From Parafrankia irregularis (GTDB taxonomy: Bacteria; Actinomycetota; Actinomycetes; Frankiales; Frankiaceae): 64,000 nucleotides of DNA. Of the stretch, positions 42,183 to 51,598 are shown in pieces (position 1 is the stretch's first letter; each line of letters opens with the position of its first letter). A model generated the notes under the pieces. That model saw nothing but the letters and a program-made list of their open reading frames with translations, was not told where the DNA came from and made no database searches. The DNA lies in assembly GCF_001536285.1 (NCBI RefSeq), contig NZ_FAOZ01000004.1, positions 310,001-374,000 of the forward strand, read 5' to 3'. Made by a program: the position numbers and the translations under genes.

Positions 42183-43364
42183 TCAGCGGGCGTCGGCCAG
42201 CGGGATGTCCGCTTGGGCACCGGTCTGGCCGGTCTGGCCGGTCGGGCTGGTCGAGGCGGTCGGGCTGGTCGAGGCGGGCTGACCGGTCGACGCGGCCGAG
42301 CGGCTCCGGGGCTGCGGCGGGGCCGTTGCCAGCCGCTCGACCAGCAGCAGCGCCAGATCGTCGTGCAGGTTGCCACCGACATGGCTGGTTAGCGCGGCGG
42401 TGAGCTGATCGAGGGCGGCGTTCGGCGACACCTCCCGGAGCAGGTCGACGTGCCGGTCCAGCGGGAAGAAGGCACGATTGCCGTCACGCGCCTCGATCAG
42501 GCCGTCGGTGAACAGCAGCAGCCGGTCGCCGATCTCCCAGTCCGTGACCGTCGTGGCGAACTGCTCACCGAGCCCGAGCGGCGGGCCGGACGGACAGGTC
42601 AGCGTGGTCGTGGTCGTGGTGCCGACGAGCAGCGGCGGATGATGACCCGCCGAGCACAGGCTGAGCTGGCCGTCCGGATGGATGTCGACCAGCAGTGCGG
42701 TCACGAAGTCCTCCGGATCCGCCTCGCGGCTCACCGACCGTGCGCAGGCGGCCGCGACCTGCCCCTGGTCGAGCCAGGTGACCGCGGCCTCGCGGAAGGC
42801 GCCGAGCACCACTGTCGCGAGCCGGACGGCGGGCAGCCCCTTGCCTCGCACGTCGCCGATGATGAGGCGGATCGTGTGCGGCGTCGCCACGACTTCGTAG
42901 AGGTCGCCACCGACCGACGCCTCCTTGGCCGCGGAGAGGTACCGGGCGGCGAAGCCGGCACCGTGAAGCGTCTTCGGCACGTCCGGCAGCAGGGCCCGTT
43001 GAGCGACCTCCGCGACCGCCCGGACCTGCTGCAGCTCGGAGCTCCGGCGGATCCGGTGGGCCGAGATGTACACCGCGACGGCCACCTGGGCGGCGACCAG
43101 CACACACGCCGCGATGTGCTGGCCGCTGCCGAAACGGTGATCCCACACCCCGGAGACCACCGCCACGACCTCGCAGCACAGACCCAGACCCAGCGTCACC
43201 AGCGGTGGACAGGTCACGGCCGCGACCAGCGCGCCGATACCGAAATAGCCGGTCGTGGACAGATCCGTGGCCGCACCGACGGCGATCCCGGCGGCGAGGA
43301 CCAGCAGAGCGGCGGTGAGCGGGTCGGTGTAGGCCCTGACCCGGTGAACCACGCTGGTGAGCAT
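42183..43364 (-). CDS. membrane-anchored SpoIIE-type PP2C serine phosphatase
   Basis: 393 residues from ATG 43364. Three or four membrane helices come first (PLTAALLVLAAGIAVGAAT, GYFGIGALVAAVTC, LVTLGLGLCCEVVAVVSG, IAACVLVAAQVAVAVYISA). The SpoIIE/RsbU phosphatase domain follows: AEVAQRALLPDVP, GGDLYEVVATPH with a metal Asp, LIIGDVRGKGLPA, CSAGHHPPLLV, LLLFTDGLIEARD and the closing HDDLALLLVER. The C-terminus is a Ser/Thr/Gly-rich SPTASTSPTGQTGQTG repeat. Such proteins dephosphorylate anti-anti-sigma factors and control stress sigma factors. No anti-sigma partner is adjacent. Confidence 0.9.
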   Translation of the reverse strand: MLTSVVHRVRAYTDPLTAALLVLAAGIAVGAATDLSTTGYFGIGALVAAVTCPPLVTLGLGLCCEVVAVVSGVWDHRFGSGQHIAACVLVAAQVAVAVYISAHRIRRSSELQQVRAVAEVAQRALLPDVPKTLHGAGFAARYLSAAKEASVGGDLYEVVATPHTIRLIIGDVRGKGLPAVRLATVVLGAFREAAVTWLDQGQVAAACARSVSREADPEDFVTALLVDIHPDGQLSLCSAGHHPPLLVGTTTTTTLTCPSGPPLGLGEQFATTVTDWEIGDRLLLFTDGLIEARDGNRAFFPLDRHVDLLREVSPNAALDQLTAALTSHVGGNLHDDLALLLVERLATAPPQPRSRSAASTGQPASTSPTASTSPTGQTGQTGAQADIPLADAR

Positions 43365-43489
43365 GCGCCATTGTCCCGGGCGGACGGTGTCTGTCAGCCG
43401 GAGACCTTCATTTTCTCCGTCAACAAGGGCTGGCCGGCCATCGGAGGCTCGTCGGCCATCGGGTCCGGCCGGTACCGGGTTCGCCGGTC

Positions 43490-44944
43490 TCAGGCGGGTG
43501 CCGAGGTCTCCAACCGGCCCGGCCGGCGGGTGTACCACCGTTCGACGTCCTCCAGCTCCGCGGCGAGGGAGATCAGCGGGCCCTCGCCGCCGGCCGGCCC
43601 CATCAGCTGCGCACCGACCGGCAGGCCGGCCGCGGTCAGCCCCGCCGGGACGTTGATCGCCGGCCAGCCGAGGACGTTCCACGGCCAGGTGTACGGAGCC
43701 GCGGCGACGATGGCCTGATCGGTCTCCCAGCTCGTCGGGCGGTTGAGCTCGCCGACCCGAGGTGGCGGCACCGCGGTCGTCGGTGCCAGCAGGACGTCCA
43801 CCTGGCGGAAGACACGGCCGATGTACGCCCGGGCCGGAGCCTCGACCACTCTGGTCAGACCGAGCAGCGGCCGCAGCGCCCGCCCGTTGCGCGCGTTCGT
43901 CAGCGTCCTCGGGTCGAGCAGGCCGGGATCCGGAACCCGGCAGGACCAGTCCCGGATGCCGTCCATCGACCGGGGGAGGAAGAGGAGACCGAGCAGCCCG
44001 TACGGCGGATCGAGCGGCACCACCTCATGCCCGAGCCGGGCGAGCACCTCGGCGAGGCGTTCCACCGCGGAGCGGACAGCGGGATCAAGCGTGGCCGGCA
44101 TCCCGCTGTACGGAATCCGCAACGACAGCCCGATCCGCAGCCGTGGCGGCGGGCGTTCGGCCGACCGCACGAACGACTCCATCGGTGGGGCGGTCCGGTC
44201 CCGGTCCACGGGGAGGCTGCCGGCCAGCAGATCCAGCAGCAGGGCGCCGTCGGCGACGGTCCGGGTCAGCGGGCCGAAGGTGGTCAACCCGTTGAACTGC
44301 TCGGTCACCGGTGCGCTGGAGATCCGTCCGCGCTGGGGCTTGATGCCGACGAGGTGGGTCCAGGCGGCGGGGATGCGGACCGAGCCGGCCCCGTCGGAGC
44401 CGATCGCGGCGGGTACCAGCCCGGCGGCGACCGCCGCGGCCGCCCCGCCCGAGGACCCACCGGGCGAGTAGTCCAGGTTCCAGGGGTTGCGGGTGCTGCC
44501 GAACGCGGCCCCCTCGGTGAACGGCCACTGCCCGAACTCGGGGGTGTTCGTCTTCCCCACGATGATCGCTCCACTGGCGCGCAGCCGGTGGACCATCTCG
44601 CAGTCCTCGGTCGCGGGCGGGAAGTCACCGGCGGCGCCGAACGCGGTCGGAAGCCCGGCGATGTCGGTGTCGTCCTTGATGGCGATCGGAACGCCCAGCA
44701 GCGGCAGCCGCTCGCCGGCGTCGAGCCGCCGGTCGGCCTGGGCGGCCTCTCGCAGCGCCTCGTCCGCGCGCAGAACCCGGAAGGAGTTGAGGGTGGAAGC
44801 CGTCGCCTGGATGCGTTCCAGACTGGCCGCTACGAGCTCCTGCGAGCTCATCGTCCCGGCCGCGAGCTGCGCGGCGAGTTCCCGCAGGCCGTAGAGGCCG
44901 TCGGGTTGGCCATCGTCAGCCCACACAGCAGCGGTATCCGACAT
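43490..44944 (-). CDS. amidase (amidase signature family)
   Basis: 484 residues from ATG 44944, with GGAGG 7 bases upstream. The Ser-cisSer-Lys triad is visible: Lys90 in LLGVPIAIKDD, the cis-Ser164 in SPGGSSGGAAAA and the nucleophile Ser188 in IGSDGAGSVRIPAAW. The middle PQRGRISSAP and late PWNVLGWPAINVPAGLTAAGLPVGAQLMGP segments are typical of the family, as in actinomycete nylon-oligomer or aryl amidases. No GatB/GatC genes are adjacent, so this is a catabolic amidase rather than GatA. Substrate unknown. Confidence 0.92.
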   Translation of the reverse strand: MSDTAAVWADDGQPDGLYGLRELAAQLAAGTMSSQELVAASLERIQATASTLNSFRVLRADEALREAAQADRRLDAGERLPLLGVPIAIKDDTDIAGLPTAFGAAGDFPPATEDCEMVHRLRASGAIIVGKTNTPEFGQWPFTEGAAFGSTRNPWNLDYSPGGSSGGAAAAVAAGLVPAAIGSDGAGSVRIPAAWTHLVGIKPQRGRISSAPVTEQFNGLTTFGPLTRTVADGALLLDLLAGSLPVDRDRTAPPMESFVRSAERPPPRLRIGLSLRIPYSGMPATLDPAVRSAVERLAEVLARLGHEVVPLDPPYGLLGLLFLPRSMDGIRDWSCRVPDPGLLDPRTLTNARNGRALRPLLGLTRVVEAPARAYIGRVFRQVDVLLAPTTAVPPPRVGELNRPTSWETDQAIVAAAPYTWPWNVLGWPAINVPAGLTAAGLPVGAQLMGPAGGEGPLISLAAELEDVERWYTRRPGRLETSAPA

Positions 44945-45353
44945 CAGGCACCTCCTTGGCGCGACAAGCGCGGCGGGAGCCGTGAAGGGAACGCTAGACG
45001 ACTCCGCCCCGCCGCCGCGCTCCGTTGCCGGACATGAGACATACGAGCCGGCGCGCGCGGTGCCACCTGCCACCTGCCACTCGCCGTTCGCCGGCCGCCG
45101 GCCGCGGCGTCGTCGAAGAGTTGAGGATCTTCGTCGCGCCAGCGACCACCAGCTCGGGTCCGGTCCGGCAGGGACGTCAGACCGGTGGCGGCGCGCACGG
45201 ACCGTGGGGTGGGGTTCCGTCACTGTCCTGCGAAACAGTGGGTTATGCCGAAATTCCACGGGTAGTCGGGAAGGAAAGATGCGTGCGGCAACCGGCGGGT
45301 CCCCATCGGCTCACCGCGCGCGAGATGCGCGATCTATCGAGGAGGACCGCGAG
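44945..45353. other. intergenic region with degenerate palindromic-repeat copy
   Basis: About 409 bp between divergent genes. It contains a CCACCTGCCACCTGCCA short tandem tract (near 45062) and, at 45114-45150, GAAGAGTTGAGGATCTTCGTCG...CGACCACCAG, which resembles the left arm and core of the dispersed palindrome but has lost pairing. An open frame from 45279 runs into the next gene without a good ribosome binding site. Confidence 0.45.
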
Positions 45354-45872
45354 ATGAAAGAGGGCGCCAATACCGGGGCCAGCACGGCGCCGGATACCGG
45401 CGGTGCCGCTTCCGTGGAAGCGGCCGAACGCCCCCTGGACGCTGCCGCGACGGACAGCGGTGTGAGCGCCGCCGACATTCGCCGGAAGTTCAACGACATG
45501 ACCACCGGCCTCGCCCCGCATGTGGTTTCGGCCACAGAGAAGACGCGGGACGTCGCGGAGCGGGCGGCGGGCGCGGTCCGGGAGAAGGTTGCCCAGAACC
45601 CGACCGTCGCGACCGCGACGGAACGGACCGTCGAGGCGAAGGACAAGGCTCTCAGTACTGTGAGGGACCAGCTCGACCAGCATCCGCAGGCGGCGGCAGC
45701 TGTCGAGCGGACCGCTGTGACCAGTGGAAAGGCCGCTCGAACCGTGGGTGAGCAGGCGCGGCGCCGTCCTCGCGCCACCGGCGGGGCGGCCTTCGGCGTG
45801 GCGGTGCTGCTGATCCTCCGGCGGACCATGCACCGCCGGGGGGCGGCACGGTCCGCCCGCTCCGGCGACTGA
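45354..45872 (+). CDS. helical stress-type protein with C-terminal membrane anchor (DUF3618-like)
   Basis: 172 residues from ATG 45354, with GGAGG 8 bases upstream. The N-terminus is acidic and disordered. The middle is a long amphipathic helix with Val/Ala heptads and repeated E(R/K)T..AR.V units (VSATEKTRDVAERAAGAVREK, ATATERTVEAKDKALS). The end has RRRPRATGGAAFGVAVLLILRR, a short membrane segment flanked by Arg. This resembles actinobacterial DUF3618/CsbD-type envelope proteins. The following gene is also a small stress-related membrane protein. Role unproven. Confidence 0.65.
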   Translation: MKEGANTGASTAPDTGGAASVEAAERPLDAAATDSGVSAADIRRKFNDMTTGLAPHVVSATEKTRDVAERAAGAVREKVAQNPTVATATERTVEAKDKALSTVRDQLDQHPQAAAAVERTAVTSGKAARTVGEQARRRPRATGGAAFGVAVLLILRRTMHRRGAARSARSGD

Positions 45873-46036
45873 CCTCGCCCGATCGCACGCCGTTTTGTCC
45901 GGCGACCGCGGAAACCGGGTAAAGCTGCCGGATCGCGAATTTTCGAGAGAAACATGTTTGTGTCGGAACCGCTCGGGAACAAGGATCTCAGCCGAACTTT
46001 GAAGGCAAAAACATCCTGGTAAGGGAGAGCTCGCTG

Positions 46037-46342
46037 ATGGTCACCTTCCTCGTCGTCATGGTCCTGCTCGGTCTTGTCGCCGGCGCGGTTGCCCGCCTGG
46101 TTCTCCCGGGCCGGGACCCGATCGGAATTCTCGGTACGATTGGCGTCGGAATCGTCGGTTCCTTCGTCGGCGGCTTTCTCGGCTATGTTCTCTTCGGTAA
46201 GGATCTCGGTGAGGGCGCCCTGCAGCCGTCGGGCGTCGTCGGCTCGATCGTCGGAGCCATCATCGTGCTCGCCCTGTGGCGTTCCTTCAGCGGCCGCGGC
46301 ATCTCCCGGGCCCCGCACAGCCGCCGGTACGCCCGCCGCTAG
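46037..46342 (+). CDS. GlsB/YeaQ/YmgE family stress-response membrane protein
   Basis: 101 residues from ATG 46037, with AAGGGAGAG upstream. Three hydrophobic helices (FLVVMVLLGLVAGAVARLVL, IGVGIVGSFVGGFLGYVLF, VGSIVGAIIVLALWR) and the signature GAVARLVLPGRDPIGILGTI place it in the transglycosylase-associated/GlsB family, induced by envelope and general stress in many bacteria. A degraded second copy lies 0.8 kb downstream. Confidence 0.92.
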   Translation: MVTFLVVMVLLGLVAGAVARLVLPGRDPIGILGTIGVGIVGSFVGGFLGYVLFGKDLGEGALQPSGVVGSIVGAIIVLALWRSFSGRGISRAPHSRRYARR

Positions 46343-46479
46343 TTCCGCTTGAGCCGGCGCCGTCCGGCTCTCAGTGAGCGAGAGATCCTCTTTAGCTCGG
46401 CAGGTCACCGGCCCGGGTTCTCCCAGGCCGATGACCTGCCCGTCTGCGTGTGAGGGAACGCGGGCCGGCTGTGCGACGA

Positions 46480-47110
46480 CCGTCGGGGATCTGACGGTGG
46501 TATCCCGAAGACGCGGACCGGGTCGTTCTTCCCGTCGCTGCTCGAACTCCGCCGGTGCATCGACGTAGCCCTACACGCGGTGGTGATGGAGGCTACGTGC
46601 GTAAGGGCGACGAACGACCTCGTTGCGCCTGGAGGTGGACACGGGAATCTCGAAGTCGGAGGTGTCTCGGGTCTGCGCGGCGTTGGACCGGGAAGCCGAC
46701 GCCTGGCGTAGTCGGGGGTACGGCCGGTCCTTTCCGATGCCCACCGGGGCTGACCGCCGCTGTCAGCAAGGTCCTGACCGGACTGGATGGCAGCGTTGCC
46801 CGTTTCACTTTCAGCGCAACGTCGCCGTCCGGGTTTCCAAGCATGCTGCGTCGATGGTCACGGCCGCAATCAAGACGAGCTTCGCGCCGTCGACCGCGAA
46901 GCTCGTGCGAGCCCAAGTCGACACCGTCGCGGACCTGCTCGCCAGGAAGCTGCCCGCGGTCGAGGGCATGCTGCGTGACGCGAAGGCCGACCTGACCGCG
47001 TTCGCGGATTCCCCGAACCGCACTGGCGCAAGATCTGGTCGGACAACCTATTGGAACGGTTGCACCGAGGCGCCAACGTCGGGAGCTTCCCGAAGCGGAC
47101 AGTGCTGCTC
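46480..47110 (+). pseudogene. IS256 (mutator)-type transposase remnant with frameshifts and internal deletion
   Basis: Family motifs are scattered over different frames: KTRTGSFFPSLLELRRCID, VDTGISKSEVSRVCAALDREA, GLTAAVSKVLTGLDG, WQRCPFHFQRNV, LVRAQVDTVADLLARK and ADLTAFADSP, ending with HWRKIWSDNLLERL-type sequence near 47060. These are the normal order of an IS256 transposase, but the segment between AWRSR and GLTAAV, which should carry the first catalytic Asp, is missing (roughly 100 residues). No intact frame or terminal repeat is visible, so the element is dead. Confidence 0.75.
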
Positions 47111-47116
47111 CGTCTC

Positions 47117-47361
47117 GGGACGATCTTATCGCCGGCGCGGTCGCGAGGCTGGCACTTCCAAGGCGAGACCCGACCGGAATCCTCGGCACGTCGGCGTCAT
47201 CAGCTCCGTTATGGGTGGCATTCTGGGCTGCTGCCTTCTGGCGGGATCTCCCTGAGGCTGCCCGGCAGCTGTCGGAAGCGATCGATTCGATCACGTGGCG
47301 CCATCGTGCCGGCCATCCGGAGTTCCTTCAGCGATCCGGGCCTCCCGCACAGCCGCCGTTA
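47117..47361 (+). pseudogene. degenerate duplicate of the GlsB/YeaQ-type gene
   Basis: DNA and frame-shifted protein match the gene at 46037: DLIAGAVARLALPRRDPTGILGT mirrors GLVAGAVARLVLPGRDPIGILGT, and the end SFSDPGLPHSRR-stop mirrors SFSGRGISRAPHSRR. Frame changes in the middle and loss of the membrane helices show that it is not functional. It lies directly after the IS256 remnant, so duplication and insertion were probably linked. Confidence 0.7.
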
Positions 47362-47776
47362 AGCGCCGCCGAGCCTGGGCAAGGGATGGGAACTCGCCGG
47401 CAGGGTCAGTGCGAGTCCAGGTGCGGCTCCGGCCCAGGGGCAAGGTGCGGCCCCTGGGACAACCTGCGGGCCGGAGACGTTTCCCTGCGCGAACCGCCCA
47501 CCCGACCCTGGTCGGGACCCGAACAGAGCCCGTGCCTGCGGATGCCGCCCCGGGATATATTTCTCTTGATGTGCGATTTGTTGCTTACCAGCAGACACTG
47601 TATCGGATTTGAGTGGCAATATATGGCCCGGGGCAATGAGATGCCAGGCGCATGTGGTGGCCGGCGGACCCGCCGCCCCCGCTGAGCTGCCCGACAGCTC
47701 ACCGCTGATCACCCGGCTGGAGATCGCACCACTGACCGTGCGCGGCCGCCGAACGTCAGGGCAGGGGGTACAAGCG

Positions 47777-49657
47777 TTGGACATCCGACCGCGGCAGCTC
47801 CTGCTGGAGATCTGGAAGGCGACCACCAGGTACTCGTTCGTCAACGAGGAATGGATGTTCGGTGGCCGCAACGGACGGAACTCGATAAGCGATGCCGAGC
47901 AGTTGCTCTGCATCATGTACCCGGGCTACCAGATGGCCGGGATGGGCTTCGTCAGGCCGGACGAGACGGCACGCGACGTAGCCGAAGCCCTCGCACAGCT
48001 CGGTGACTGCCGCCAGATCCCGCACGTCATGGTCCGAACCCTCCTGGACTACATGGAGCGGTATTCGGACGAGAAAGGAAATCCGAGTTTCGCTGGAGGC
48101 TCCTATTTCCAGCCTGAGCGTGACGGTGAAGAATTGACCGTGGAGCAGCTGGAGCTGGAGGTGGTGGACTCGTTCTCGATGTCCATTACTCTCTCTCTCG
48201 CCGTCCTCGGCTTCGTAAAGGAGCTCCGGCCGACGGTACGACGTGCCAGCTGGCAGGAGGAGATGAATGCGCTGGAGACGGCCGCCGCGGGCCGGCTGAC
48301 GGCGGCAATGGTAGGGACTCTCCGTAGCTTCACGGTGCGCTCCTTCACGGCAGAATCCGAGGATGGTCGGGAGCTGTGCGATCTAGTCAATGTCAGCGGA
48401 TCGTCCCAGGAGAACGTTCTCTATGAACTTCGCGATGCACTCGCCCAGGTCCGCGCCTCTCTGTCCGAACTGACAATGGACGTTGAGACGCCATCCTCGG
48501 AGGTGATGGAGGACGACACCCAGCTTTTCGAGTGCGGATGGACCTGGGGTATCACCAGGGACGCGCCGCCAGTCGAGGTCGGCACGGCCTCGAGGGTAAG
48601 TCACGCTCCCGGGGTGGCCGAGGCAAAGGTCTCGCTCTACTTCACCCTCGTCGCGTTGGACGGAATTACCGACCTATTCTCTGATCGCACTAAAAGACTG
48701 AATCTCATCACTCCGGAGCAGCAGGGCCTTGCCCGTGCGTTGCGGATCCGTCTGAAACTGGCGCAGCGTTACTGGGCGACCATTGCCCGTTTCGGTCGTA
48801 ACCGCTGGGCGCTCGAAGAGATCCCATGGCGGGGTCGGCAGCCCGAAAATGAAGGTACCGAGACGGACTACGAGAGTCTGCTAGCAACCTCGATAACTGT
48901 TGAGGCACTGACCACCGAGCAGAGTATCCGAGATGTTGACATCGAACGGGTTGCGAAAATCTTGGAGCAACTGGCGCGCCGCGGGCGGGTCACCGGGCGG
49001 GCACGCCAAGGCGAGCTGGCGATCACCCTGCATGATCCTGGAATACGCATTGAACTGACCGGTGCCGAGACCCTAGGGCCGCCTGTCGCGTGGCAGGTGG
49101 CCGACTTCTCGACGACCTTGCTCAAGAGTGTCGCGCGCACAGCGTACATCACCCGCGACAGCGTTCTACGAGACAGGCTGGTTACGCTTGCTGACCAGAT
49201 CTGGTCGCAGCACCTACAGCGGCGCCAGGTCGCAGCCGGCCCGAATGCGATGCTCTGGGACAATATTGGCAACGTCTTCAATCCGGGTGACGCCGTAAAC
49301 CCAGGCGATGCGCTCGCGTCCGACGAGTGGGCGGGGACTAATCCATCGTGGTATTTTACCGAACGGGTCATGGAGTCGTTGGTCGCCGTCGCCGGCATCT
49401 CCGAAATCGCGCCATATAGCAAAAGACTGGCCGATCTGGCTCTGGAGATGCTCACCGAGGCCGACCACCTGCACGCGTGTGAGCTTCTTCGCCAATCATG
49501 GTCCTTCGCGGTGCCCACGCGCACCCAGTTGTGCGGGATCGAAACGAATCTGCGGCGCGCTCGAGAGATACGTGAGCTCCAACCCGCCACCGCGATCGCA
49601 ATCCTGCAGAAGGCGTTACGGGAACTCGACGCGCTGGCCCTGGCAAGGTGGGCCTGA
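47777..49657 (+). CDS. SCO2524 family protein
   Basis: 626 residues. TTG 47777 is preceded by AGGGGG at about 8 bases; the open frame extends to 47609 but that part is not protein-like. The start LDIRPRQLLLEIWKATTRYSF, then GGRNGRNSISDAEQLLCIMYP, and FAGGSYFQPE fit the SCO2524 family, which I know only as uncharacterised and widespread in actinomycetes. The protein is long, mostly helical and soluble, with no known motif. It overlaps or abuts the next gene, and the four-gene order 2524-2523-2522-2521 matches the Streptomyces arrangement. Base composition is lower in GC than the rest of the window. Confidence 0.85.
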   Translation: MDIRPRQLLLEIWKATTRYSFVNEEWMFGGRNGRNSISDAEQLLCIMYPGYQMAGMGFVRPDETARDVAEALAQLGDCRQIPHVMVRTLLDYMERYSDEKGNPSFAGGSYFQPERDGEELTVEQLELEVVDSFSMSITLSLAVLGFVKELRPTVRRASWQEEMNALETAAAGRLTAAMVGTLRSFTVRSFTAESEDGRELCDLVNVSGSSQENVLYELRDALAQVRASLSELTMDVETPSSEVMEDDTQLFECGWTWGITRDAPPVEVGTASRVSHAPGVAEAKVSLYFTLVALDGITDLFSDRTKRLNLITPEQQGLARALRIRLKLAQRYWATIARFGRNRWALEEIPWRGRQPENEGTETDYESLLATSITVEALTTEQSIRDVDIERVAKILEQLARRGRVTGRARQGELAITLHDPGIRIELTGAETLGPPVAWQVADFSTTLLKSVARTAYITRDSVLRDRLVTLADQIWSQHLQRRQVAAGPNAMLWDNIGNVFNPGDAVNPGDALASDEWAGTNPSWYFTERVMESLVAVAGISEIAPYSKRLADLALEMLTEADHLHACELLRQSWSFAVPTRTQLCGIETNLRRAREIRELQPATAIAILQKALRELDALALARWA

Positions 49658-49671
49658 CCGGCCGTCGACCT

Positions 49672-50592
49672 ATGATAATCTTCGCGACCTCAGACAAGGG
49701 CGGTACCGGCCGCTCCGTGACGAGTTGCAATATCGCGTATCGACGCGCGATGCAGGGCAGCAATGTGTGCTATCTCGATTTCGATTTCGGCTCGCCGACC
49801 GCAGGGGCCATTTTCGGTGTCGAGGCTGCGGGCCAGGGAACCTCCAGCGGCTCCGGGTTGCACACCTACCTTGCGGGCGGAGCGGCGGACGCGGAGCAGC
49901 TCGACATCTGGGCACGGTCGAGACTCGGTGGCAGGTGGTCCAAACCACTCGGGGCGGGCCGGCTCACGCTACTGCCCGGTGATGCCGGTGGCGGCGATTT
50001 CCCCGTCGATGACGGTATGGTCCGCCGCTGTAGTGACCTGTTCCTCCGCCTCGACGAGGAGTTCGAGCTGACTCTCGTCGATCTGAGCTCCGGAAGATCC
50101 TACGCGACCGAGCTCGCGCTGCGGGTGACCGCTGATCCCATAATCGCGACGAAAACCGCGCGCTGGTTGGTGTTCCACCGCTGGACCCGCCAACATATAG
50201 TCGCTGCGGCGGGCTTGGTGTATGGCCCGCAAGGGATTCTGGATACCGGCTCGGGTTTCGGGCATGAGCGCCGCGAGTTGGAGGATCGTATCCGCTTCGT
50301 GCGTACGGCTGTGCTCGAACCCGACTCGGCCCAGTTCGCGGCCCTGCGCCCAGAACAGTCGGTCTGGCTGGAGTCGTACAACACTGACCTGGAGAAGCTG
50401 GCTGGAAAACTTCACCTTGGAATGAGCATGATGCTGGGATCAATTCCTCTCGATCCGGTCCTGCAGTGGCGTGAACAGATAATCGTCGAGGAGGACATCG
50501 CGGCTGTCCGCATCGTTAACGAGGAGACCGGGCAGGCGTTCGAGGCTCTTGCGAGACGGCTGACTGATGACAATCTATGGGAAGGGCTCTGA
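49672..50592 (+). CDS. SCO2523 family variant P-loop protein
   Basis: 306 residues from ATG 49672, 14 bp after the preceding gene; GTG 49648 within that gene is an alternative. It looks like a ParA/MinD-type ATPase with an altered Walker A, SDKGGTGRSVTSCN, where the usual GK(S/T) lysine is Arg but the deviant KGG lysine remains. Walker A' CYLDFDFGSPTAG and switch-like FELTLVDLSSGRSYATELAL follow. Deviant P-loop proteins place cargo or gate assemblies in the cell. The conserved neighbours suggest a dedicated complex. Confidence 0.85.
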   Translation: MIIFATSDKGGTGRSVTSCNIAYRRAMQGSNVCYLDFDFGSPTAGAIFGVEAAGQGTSSGSGLHTYLAGGAADAEQLDIWARSRLGGRWSKPLGAGRLTLLPGDAGGGDFPVDDGMVRRCSDLFLRLDEEFELTLVDLSSGRSYATELALRVTADPIIATKTARWLVFHRWTRQHIVAAAGLVYGPQGILDTGSGFGHERRELEDRIRFVRTAVLEPDSAQFAALRPEQSVWLESYNTDLEKLAGKLHLGMSMMLGSIPLDPVLQWREQIIVEEDIAAVRIVNEETGQAFEALARRLTDDNLWEGL

Positions 50593-50596
50593 GACA

Positions 50597-51598
50597 GTGG
50601 AATGGGTATCTGTCGAAGCCGCATCCGCTGTGGCCCGAGCAGTGTTCCAAGAAACGAGCGCCGTCGAGCGCACTGTCGATGTGCCATTATCCCATCTATC
50701 GGTGGAGCTCGGTCACTTCTATCCGGAGGACTTCCGAGACCAGGGCGTGACGCTGAGCCGTCAGTTCCGTCGGATCGCGCCTTGGGCCGAACGCTCACGG
50801 TTGGCGAGTCTGGCGGGCCTCGAACTGGACAGTCCTAGGATCGCCACCTGCCTGCTCGTGGACGACTACTCGGAGCAAGAGGCTATGCCGCCGCCAGCCA
50901 CAGTGGTACCTGAACTGCTCGCAGCGGCGGCAGCCAGCAGCCTTACAATTGATTACATCGCGCGGGAGTCCGCGTGTGCGGAGAACGGTGTGACTCCGCT
51001 CGCACAAATGATTGAAACTATGCTCGTTCCTGATCCGTCCTACGGGACGAACGGCGCGCGCCCGCCAGTGCACGAAAGTGGCTGGCTATGCAACGGATCG
51101 AGATCTTCGGGAACCGTCGGCACTCCAGCAATGGGAAAACCGCAGATATGGAGACCGCCGACCGAAAACGCCTCGCGACGCCATTCGATCTTTCTTGACG
51201 TCGAGCTTCGCAGCGAATATCTCCAGGCGGAGACAAGGTGGTCATGTTCTTTTTTGGCGGCGGTTTGGCAGCTGTTGAGGCTGGGTCTGGTGCGGGCACG
51301 CGGGGAGAGCGTGGTGCAACCAGTGCCAGTTGACCCCGTGGACCTCCCTGAGCGGTGGTCTGAATTCCCCGCGATCGGCCAGATGAGGCGGCAGGCGCCG
51401 CCGTTCTGCGCCTACCGTACGTTTTCTATATTGGACACGGCCTATCTTCCGGTCGAACACGCGGTGCGTGTGATCCTCGGTCAGCTCGGTATTGACCAGG
51501 CTGCCTCGGTATCCTCGATACGGCGCGCGGCAAATGAGGGGGTTGTGTTACCAGCCGCACCCGCCGACCGCGTCTCCTATCTGTTCCTGGGTCTGTGA
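50597..51598 (+). CDS. SCO2522 family protein
   Basis: 333 residues from GTG 50597, with GAAGGG upstream; ATG 50567 inside the previous gene is an alternative. VPLSHLSVELGHFYPEDFRDQ and FRRIAPWAERSRLASLAG at the N-terminus match the SCO2522 family. A central LLVDDYS segment and PELLAAAAASSLTIDYIARES suggest an alpha/beta fold, but no catalytic motif is recognised. It overlaps the next gene by one base (TGATG). Confidence 0.83.
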   Translation: MEWVSVEAASAVARAVFQETSAVERTVDVPLSHLSVELGHFYPEDFRDQGVTLSRQFRRIAPWAERSRLASLAGLELDSPRIATCLLVDDYSEQEAMPPPATVVPELLAAAAASSLTIDYIARESACAENGVTPLAQMIETMLVPDPSYGTNGARPPVHESGWLCNGSRSSGTVGTPAMGKPQIWRPPTENASRRHSIFLDVELRSEYLQAETRWSCSFLAAVWQLLRLGLVRARGESVVQPVPVDPVDLPERWSEFPAIGQMRRQAPPFCAYRTFSILDTAYLPVEHAVRVILGQLGIDQAASVSSIRRAANEGVVLPAAPADRVSYLFLGL

